DNA of 10,734 nt from NCBI GenBank assembly GCA_031274985.1, contig JAISPK010000042.1:1-10734 (forward strand), written 5' to 3'. Each line of letters starts with the position of its first letter. Within the stretch, counting starts at the first letter, position 1. The notes under the pieces are model-generated. The model saw nothing but the letters and a program-made list of their open reading frames with translations, was not told the DNA's origin and made no database searches. Positions 7,178-10,734 of this stretch are shown here, in pieces. This stretch comes from Coriobacteriales bacterium. GTDB taxonomy: Bacteria; Actinomycetota; Coriobacteriia; Coriobacteriales; UBA8131. Made by a program: the position numbers and the translations under genes.

Positions 7178-7642
7178 ATGGTCACCCAAAAAAGTTTGCA
7201 AAACGTGTTGAGCAGTCAAAGGATTCTCGTCTCCCTTATGGTGCTAGCCCTGCTTCTAGGTACTGCACTGACGGCAACCGGATGCATCGATGGCCTCCAG
7301 CAGCAACAGCAACAGCAGCAGGAGCAACAGCAGCTCGCCCTAAACCAGGCAACAGTAAAGCTCAGTGGTAACCCGACCACCGGGTATAACTGGACCTATA
7401 CCCTCGATAACGAGGGCGTGGTCAAAGAACTTTCAAACAAGTACGTTGAGGATCCTAACCCCAATAATTTTGACGGGGTAGGCGGGATGTATATCTTTGA
7501 GTTTGAGTCCGTTGCCAAAGGTGAGACCACCATCTCCTTTTTCTACGCCAGAGGCTGGGAAGAAAAACCAACGGTGGCAGATGCGGTCTACAAGGCAGTG
7601 GTGGACGAGGACCTTAACCTGACCCTCACCCAGAAGTCCTGA
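7178..7642 (+). CDS. Chagasin-type (I42) cysteine protease inhibitor lipoprotein
   Basis: The protein has 154 residues. A signal segment (hydrophobic 16-34) ends in TATGC, a permissive lipobox with Cys36. Then comes a glutamine-rich linker (41-52, eight Q, one E, three Q) and the inhibitor domain. Three signature loops of chagasin-like inhibitors of papain-family proteases can be seen in order: NPTTGYNW (65-72), GVGGMYIFEF (100-109), and ARGWEE (124-129) where the family usually has RPW. Between the last two comes KGETTISFFY, the typical strand. It should be anchored on the cell surface and block C1-type cysteine proteases, either host enzymes or the cell's own. AGGA at 7165-7168 lies nine bases before the ATG; a TTG at 7172 is an alternative start with AGGA at 7161-7164. 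It follows the NatB gene by 62 bases and converges with the deaminase gene with only 20 bases between stops. Confidence 0.88.
   Translation: MVTQKSLQNVLSSQRILVSLMVLALLLGTALTATGCIDGLQQQQQQQQEQQQLALNQATVKLSGNPTTGYNWTYTLDNEGVVKELSNKYVEDPNPNNFDGVGGMYIFEFESVAKGETTISFFYARGWEEKPTVADAVYKAVVDEDLNLTLTQKS
7298..7333 (+). repeat. CAG/CAA repeat encoding a polyglutamine linker
   Basis: Twelve successive codons are CAG or CAA except for one GAG, giving Q8-E-Q3 just after the lipid-anchor cysteine of the inhibitor lipoprotein. The mix of CAG and CAA makes slippage less likely than in a pure tract, but length variation between strains is plausible. It would act as a flexible tether. Confidence 0.8.
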
Positions 7643-7662
7643 TACACACCCTTGCCGGCAGA

Positions 7663-8202
7663 TTATTGCTCTAATTGCTCGTTGAGCCCAACGGTCAGAA
7701 GGAACACTTGCCCGGCAATCGCTGACAGTTCATCAGAGCACTCGGCCTTTTTGAAGATGCGCCCCTGAGCTATCTCTTGCCAGACAGGTGGTAGCTGGTC
7801 AAAGAGGTGCACCATGCCGCCGTCCGGGTCATCGGCCAGATGGTAGACCTCTGTCACGCCTGCGGTGATTATCCTGCATAAGCACATGGGGCAGGATTCC
7901 AGGGAGGTAAAGAGGGAGTAATCCTTGAGCAGGTTTCTACTTGCACTTCCCTGCTGCGTTTCAAAGGTATTGAGCAGATCCATCTCGGCATGAAGATCAC
8001 TTCTTGACTCGGTAAACACCCTGTTGTGCCCGCGATACTCTACCTGCTGCGTAGTTTTGTTTACCAGAACTGCCCCCACGCCAAAGGTTCCGCTTTTTGC
8101 TGCACGCAAAGCTTCCTTGATAACCTCCAGGGCATACCCGTCATGCCTTTGCAAAGGAGTAAAGTTTTCAATCCTTTTTTCAAGCAGGTCAAGCTCTTCC
8201 AT
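7663..8202 (-). CDS. Cytidine/deoxycytidylate (nucleoside) deaminase family protein
   Basis: The protein has 179 residues. The zinc-dependent deaminase motif is complete in its ligands: HAE (H71, catalytic E73) and SCPMC (C104, C107). Most relatives have P-C-x-x-C; here a serine stands before the first cysteine. The core strands GTFGVGAVLVN (38-48) and YSLFTSLESC precede the two motifs as expected. It would deaminate a free base, nucleoside or nucleotide in the cytoplasm. The motif alone does not separate cytidine, guanine and dCMP deaminases or tRNA adenosine deaminase relatives. The C-terminal 55 residues are not recognisable. The start at 8202 is favoured by GAAGGGA (8209-8215) six bases upstream. 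A GTG at 8274 would add 24 residues without a ribosome site. An upstream -10 box suggests its own promoter. Confidence 0.85.
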   Translation of the reverse strand: MEELDLLEKRIENFTPLQRHDGYALEVIKEALRAAKSGTFGVGAVLVNKTTQQVEYRGHNRVFTESRSDLHAEMDLLNTFETQQGSASRNLLKDYSLFTSLESCPMCLCRIITAGVTEVYHLADDPDGGMVHLFDQLPPVWQEIAQGRIFKKAECSDELSAIAGQVFLLTVGLNEQLEQ

Positions 8203-8289
8203 GGGGTATCCCTTCTTTTTTGGGGCGCAGGTTCTGAAGGATAACGATTTGCCTTTTCCGGTTAAATCCGACACTGATCACAAAGCGAT

Positions 8290-8303
8290 ATTATAGTCAT
8301 AAT
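8290..8303 (-). promoter_or_regulatory. -10 box within a dyad upstream of the deaminase gene
   Basis: TATAAT (minus strand, 8290-8295) is part of the inverted repeat ATTAT-N4-ATAAT covering 8290-8303. Transcription from it would start near 8283 and leave a leader of about 80 bases before the ATG at 8202. No good -35 box is seen. The dyad over the -10 may be an operator, or simply AT-rich chance. Confidence 0.4.
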
Positions 8304-8363
8304 CGTTGCGTCGGTATCGCTGCCCGTTACTTCTCTACACCGAAGGGTCAATCTCTGCAACTC

Positions 8364-9329
8364 TCAATACTTCAGTAATGATTGAGAAAGAAGCTGTTTG
8401 CGCAGCGTAGCGCGCCGGCCGGTGAATTCCGTCAAGGGGAGCCGCAGTCTCCTGTTTTGATGCTTGCTCAGCAGCACAGCAATCTTGTGGATCTCAGTTG
8501 TGCTTTGAATCTGCCTGCGAGACACCGTGATCACGGTTGCTCCTGCAAGCGACAGCGCGTTTCGCCTGATAGCGTCCCGGGCGATTCGATCAGATGCCGC
8601 ATGGTAAGCATCGCTGTCATACTCTATCGCTAGTTTTGAGTCAGGCCAATAAAGGTCGCAGTAATACCGTGGTTTGTCCCCGCTGCTCTTAGTTTTACGG
8701 GGTACATCAAGCGGATAGTTAAGCCGAGGTAGAGAAAAGCCATATCCTCCCTGTTTACAAGGCAGAGCAAGAAGCAGAGTAAGGATCGTTTCCATGGGCG
8801 AGGCTGAGTTGTCCGCAGTGTAGGCCAGCGCCCTCAAGGCTTTGACGCGGCCTTTTTGCCCGATTGCCTTTGTAGCGTACTCAATGAGTCGTGCAGTGCT
8901 GGTAAGGGGTAAATCGTCACGAAAACCCCTGTCAGGGTCGCTCTTATTGCCCAGTCGGTAAGATCCGCAGAGTTCATAGGCTAAAGTTACCAGCTCAACG
9001 AAGGAGAGCTCACTGGCCATTTGCATAAAGCAGAGCTCAGGAGAACATACTACCAGCCCCGGTTCCACCCTTATAAAGCTGCAATACGGAAACTCCAGAG
9101 TGGCACTATGGCACTTCAGCCCGACGGTTGATTTGCGGGCAGAACCATTGGCAACCAGGATGTTGAGGGGCACAGATAATCCCCAGGGGTTCTTTCTTCG
9201 CAGCATGCGGGTATCCATAGTTTTATTTGGCGGCCCGGTTATCCGTAGCTTTTTTCTGGCCAGAGTATCCCTTGCTGAGGCTCCTCGCCAGTATTCGAGT
9301 GCCGATTGGTGGCTGATAAACCATTCCAT
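8364..9329 (-). CDS. Putative PD-(D/E)XK nuclease-fold protein (DUF559/Vsr-like C-terminus)
   Basis: The protein has 321 residues from the ATG at 9329. The C-terminal domain matches the DUF559/Vsr-type nuclease pattern: YYCDLYWPDSKLAIEYDSDA with candidate acidic residues in CDLYWP and IEYD, then H, then ARDAIRRNALSLAGATVITV, ending in a helix. This is the usual order acid-strand-E-x-D-H-D-R-R-L-G-strand. The N-terminal two thirds begins FISHQSALEYWR and contains LSVPLNILV and a PELCFMQMAS segment. It vaguely recalls AbiEi-type regulators, but I cannot prove that. Function could be DNA cleavage in repair or defence, or a DNA-binding regulator with a worn nuclease fold. The frame opens at 9401, but a -10 box inside that extension favours 9329. 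No partner gene adjoins it. Confidence 0.72.
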   Translation of the reverse strand: MEWFISHQSALEYWRGASARDTLARKKLRITGPPNKTMDTRMLRRKNPWGLSVPLNILVANGSARKSTVGLKCHSATLEFPYCSFIRVEPGLVVCSPELCFMQMASELSFVELVTLAYELCGSYRLGNKSDPDRGFRDDLPLTSTARLIEYATKAIGQKGRVKALRALAYTADNSASPMETILTLLLALPCKQGGYGFSLPRLNYPLDVPRKTKSSGDKPRYYCDLYWPDSKLAIEYDSDAYHAASDRIARDAIRRNALSLAGATVITVSRRQIQSTTEIHKIAVLLSKHQNRRLRLPLTEFTGRRATLRKQLLSQSLLKY

Positions 9330-9339
9330 ACATACACCG

Positions 9340-9369
9340 AGGCCCTTTCTGGCAAAAAAATGCCAAAAT
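9340..9369 (-). repeat. Inverted repeat copy A (30 bases) with TGGCA-N6-TGCCA dyad
   Basis: Read on the minus strand, this 30-base segment matches the plus-strand segment 9481-9510 at 28 of 30 positions, so the two are in opposite orientation, 111 bases apart. The shared sequence starts ATTTTGGCA and ends GGCCT. Inside is a dyad TGGCA-N6-TGCCA at 9350-9365 with an A/T-only centre. It lies between the -10 box and the start codon of the nuclease-like gene. Confidence 0.75.
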
Positions 9370-9380
9370 GTGCGATATCT

Positions 9381-9386
9381 ATTATA
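9381..9386 (-). promoter_or_regulatory. -10 box for the nuclease-like gene
   Basis: TATAAT on the minus strand lies 51 bases before the ATG at 9329, so the transcript would start near 9374. The position argues against the upstream start at 9401. No good -35 is found. The TGGCA dyad at 9350-9365 would fall just inside the transcript, where a repressor could block initiation or the RNA could fold. Confidence 0.45.
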
Positions 9387-9480
9387 AGAAAATAATAGCA
9401 TAACATATTGACAGAGAGAATGTGCTGCTCAATAGGACGACGCGTTTTTGGCCCGATGAACGGCAGGGAAAAAACCACGC

Positions 9481-9510
9481 ATTTTGGCAATTTTTTGCCA
9501 GAAAAGGCCT
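9481..9510 (+). repeat. Inverted repeat copy B (30 bases) with TGGCA-N6-TGCCA dyad
   Basis: This is the partner of copy A, 28 of 30 identical on the opposite strand. Its dyad lies at 9485-9500. Together the copies bracket the segment 9340-9510 (171 bases), which begins AGGCC and ends GGCCT. No direct target-site duplication is seen at the outer edges. Confidence 0.75.
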
Positions 9511-9583
9511 TTGGGCGTGCAAATCGTCTCAGTTTTACGGTTGTAGCCGTTTTTTTGAGACTTTCCTTTAGTGAAAGGCGCTG

Positions 9584-9615
9584 CAAGCTGAGGGCAGGAC
9601 AAGCTGAGGGCAGTA
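9584..9615 (+). repeat. Tandem duplication, two 16-base units
   Basis: Two consecutive units each begin CAAGCTGAGGGCAG and differ only in the two last bases (GA and TA). A degenerate third start (CAAACAGGGAC) leads straight into the GC-rich palindrome at 9619. The pair lies in the gene-free interval and has no coding role. Confidence 0.8.
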
Positions 9616-9618
9616 CAA

Positions 9619-9652
9619 ACAGGGACGGTCCCCGAGGGGGAGCCGTCCCTGT
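9619..9652. repeat. GC-rich palindrome, REP-like element or terminator of the AOR gene
   Basis: ACAGGGACGG (9619-9628) pairs perfectly with CCGTCCCTGT (9643-9652). TCCCC (9629-9633) then pairs with GGGGA (9637-9641), leaving a 3-base loop and a single bulged G at 9642, so the stem is 15 pairs. It lies 54 bases after the AOR stop on that gene's strand, where only TTTG follows, so it is at best a weak intrinsic terminator. From memory, G-rich GGGACGG palindromes of this kind recur in some bacterial genomes as REP-like elements. I cannot check copy number here. Confidence 0.7.
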
Positions 9653-9705
9653 GCCCTTCTCGCCGGAGTTATCTGCGGCAAGGGTTGTAGGTACTCAGCT
9701 GCTTA

Positions 9706-10734
9706 TCAGCCAGTTACTTTCTCCAGTTCTACCAAATGCTCGTTGTAGCGATCGATGACCTCGCGGGTCGTGGCCTCGTCGAGCACTCCGTGCATGGAGG
9801 GTGTTTCATAGAAGCGCTTTGGCAGGCGAACCTCGCTTGAGCTTGCACCAAACGCTTTTTTGATGCGCAGCTTTGTTGCCAGGATGCGTTGGCATATGGC
9901 GGTGAGATCCTCGTCGGTATAGTCTCTGCCTACTGCTTCAAATGCCTTGAGAATAGTGGGGCGGTCATACACCTTGCGGGCAAACAGGCACATGACCAGC
10001 GAGTTGAGCATGCAGCGTTCGAGCTCTTCCTTGTAGAGGGTATCCGCGATTGCCTGTGTGTCAACCGTGTCGCCCTTAAGGCCCTGATCGAGTGAGTAGC
10101 CTCCGTTGCACAGGTGGGAATGCCGTGAACCTACCACAACACCCGCGATATTAGCATGTCCGGTGTGATAGCCCGGCATTTCATTACCGGCTATCTGCAT
10201 CGCAAAGTCCTCGCCTCCGTAGACCTCTGAGGCGTGCCGCGTGCCCTGACCCAGATGGCTGTAGAAGTCGTTTTCTGCAGCAGCGAGGTATTCCACTGCC
10301 TTGCGATAGAGTTCCAGCTCGCCAAAACTGAGAGGAACGATGGTGTCATCCAGCGAGATGAGACCCTTTTCCAAGGCTTCGGTGGCCCAGCCCAGAGCAA
10401 CACCGGCGCTCATTGCATCAAGGCCTGCGTCCTCGACCTTTTCGATCAGTTCAAGAATGCTGCGGGCATCGGGCAGTCCCAGGAAAGAGCCCAAGGCAAA
10501 TATCAGCTCGTAGTCATAACCCACCGCAACGGTTTCATATTCGTGGCCCACCTCAGAGAATTCACGGCGGAACTGTCCGATGTGGATGCAGCCCACGGGA
10601 CACCCGGTGCAGGCGATCTTGCGGGCAAGATGGCTTTTAGCAAAGACCTCGCCGGAGATATTCTCTGCGTGCTCAAAGCTGGTTTCTTTGAGGTTACGGG
10701 TGGGCAGGGCGCCCAGAGCATTCAAAGGCTCGAT
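9706..10734 (-). CDS. Aldehyde:ferredoxin oxidoreductase family protein, C-terminal part (5' end beyond window)
   Basis: The frame is open to the right edge. It gives 342 residues, a little over half of a typical AOR of about 600, and the N-terminal tungstopterin domain is missing from view. The 4Fe-4S ligands are present: C-x2-C-x3-C in ACTGCPVGC (visible residues 42, 45, 49), and the distant fourth cysteine in SLVMCLF (about 249). Other family segments are GHEYETV, EMPGYHTGH and the C-terminal KKAFGASSSEVRLPKRF. The two pterin-contact motifs are altered: EDAGLD in place of D-x-x-G-L-D, and NSLVMC in place of D-x-x-G-L-C. The family oxidises aldehydes to acids, or reduces acids, with ferredoxin and a tungsten (sometimes molybdenum) bis-pterin, in anaerobes. 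The altered motifs suggest a subgroup whose substrate may differ. The apparent start near 10725 is a TTG inside the longer frame and is not the true start. Confidence 0.9.
   Translation of the reverse strand: MEPLNALGALPTRNLKETSFEHAENISGEVFAKSHLARKIACTGCPVGCIHIGQFRREFSEVGHEYETVAVGYDYELIFALGSFLGLPDARSILELIEKVEDAGLDAMSAGVALGWATEALEKGLISLDDTIVPLSFGELELYRKAVEYLAAAENDFYSHLGQGTRHASEVYGGEDFAMQIAGNEMPGYHTGHANIAGVVVGSRHSHLCNGGYSLDQGLKGDTVDTQAIADTLYKEELERCMLNSLVMCLFARKVYDRPTILKAFEAVGRDYTDEDLTAICQRILATKLRIKKAFGASSSEVRLPKRFYETPSMHGVLDEATTREVIDRYNEHLVELEKVTG

Larger units (their letters stand above)
9330..9705. other. Gene-free, repeat-rich interval
   Basis: About 375 bases separate the nuclease-like gene from the AOR gene, and both are on the minus strand. 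Open frames exist on both strands, but none has a believable protein or ribosome site. What the interval does hold is listed separately: a -10 box, two inverted 30-base repeats, a 16-base tandem repeat and a GC-rich hairpin. The segment 9370-9480 is AT-rich at its left end and contains a perfect TTGACA on the plus strand (9408-9413) without a credible -10. Confidence 0.7.

Noticed and set aside
7135..7371. Plus-strand open frame rich in Ala/Thr ending inside the inhibitor gene
   Set aside because: It is an out-of-frame reading of the CAG tract of the inhibitor gene, with no ribosome site or domain.
9340..9510. Complete insertion sequence
   Set aside because: The 171-base segment between the inverted repeats has no transposase frame and no flanking direct repeat, so only a non-autonomous element or paired operators remain possible.
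9239..9586. Minus-strand frame covering both inverted repeat copies
   Set aside because: It overlaps the start of the nuclease-like gene in another frame. Similar peptides from the two repeats only reflect the DNA repeat.
9408..9758. Plus-strand frame with a perfect TTGACA next to its start
   Set aside because: The hexamer at 9408-9413 has no credible -10 at 16-18 bases. The frame begins with a non-ATG codon inside that hexamer, runs through the tandem repeat and palindrome, and enters the AOR gene antisense.
1..10734. tRNA, rRNA or CRISPR array
   Set aside because: No cloverleaf with a TTCGANNC-type arm, no rRNA-like segment and no regularly spaced repeats were found by reading both strands.

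Overview
The window looks like a chromosomal stretch of an anaerobic or gut-type actinobacterium. My best guess is class Coriobacteriia. The reasons are moderately GC-rich coding, actinobacterial-looking small membrane and PRC-barrel proteins, a DUF559-like protein of a kind I associate with Coriobacteriia, and a strict-anaerobe tungsten/molybdenum enzyme (AOR family). This placement rests on protein style only; there is no rRNA or other decisive marker.

Layout. (1) 1-1302, minus strand: a PRC-barrel protein open at the left edge, preceded by a four-helix membrane protein of unknown function. (2) 1417-3820, minus strand: a complete polar amino-acid ABC importer in the order binding lipoprotein, permease, ATPase. 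The last two genes overlap, and a near-perfect -10 box lies upstream of the lipoprotein gene. (3) 3958-7115, plus strand: a tightly packed run of SAM methyltransferase, GNAT acetyltransferase, NatA-like ATPase and NatB-like permease, every junction being a short overlap. It is followed 62 bases later by a chagasin-type (I42) protease-inhibitor lipoprotein with a polyglutamine linker. (4) 7663-8202, minus strand: a zinc cytidine/guanine-type deaminase, convergent with the inhibitor gene and with its own promoter-like box. (5) 8364-9329, minus strand: a protein with a PD-(D/E)XK/DUF559-like C-terminal domain. (6) 9330-9705: a gene-free stretch rich in structure, with a 30-base inverted repeat pair carrying TGGCA-N6-TGCCA dyads, a 16-base tandem duplication and a strong GC-rich palindrome. 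(7) 9706-10734, minus strand: the C-terminal part of an aldehyde:ferredoxin oxidoreductase family protein, open at the right edge.

How the parts may work together. The importer is a self-contained amino-acid uptake system. The methyltransferase-GNAT-NatAB run has the shape of a modify-and-export (detoxification or self-protection) operon, though its substrate is not visible. The inhibitor lipoprotein would protect the cell surface from papain-like proteases. The most unusual region is 8364-9660, where a putative nuclease-fold gene sits beside paired palindromic elements that may be its operators or the ends of a small mobile or repeat element.
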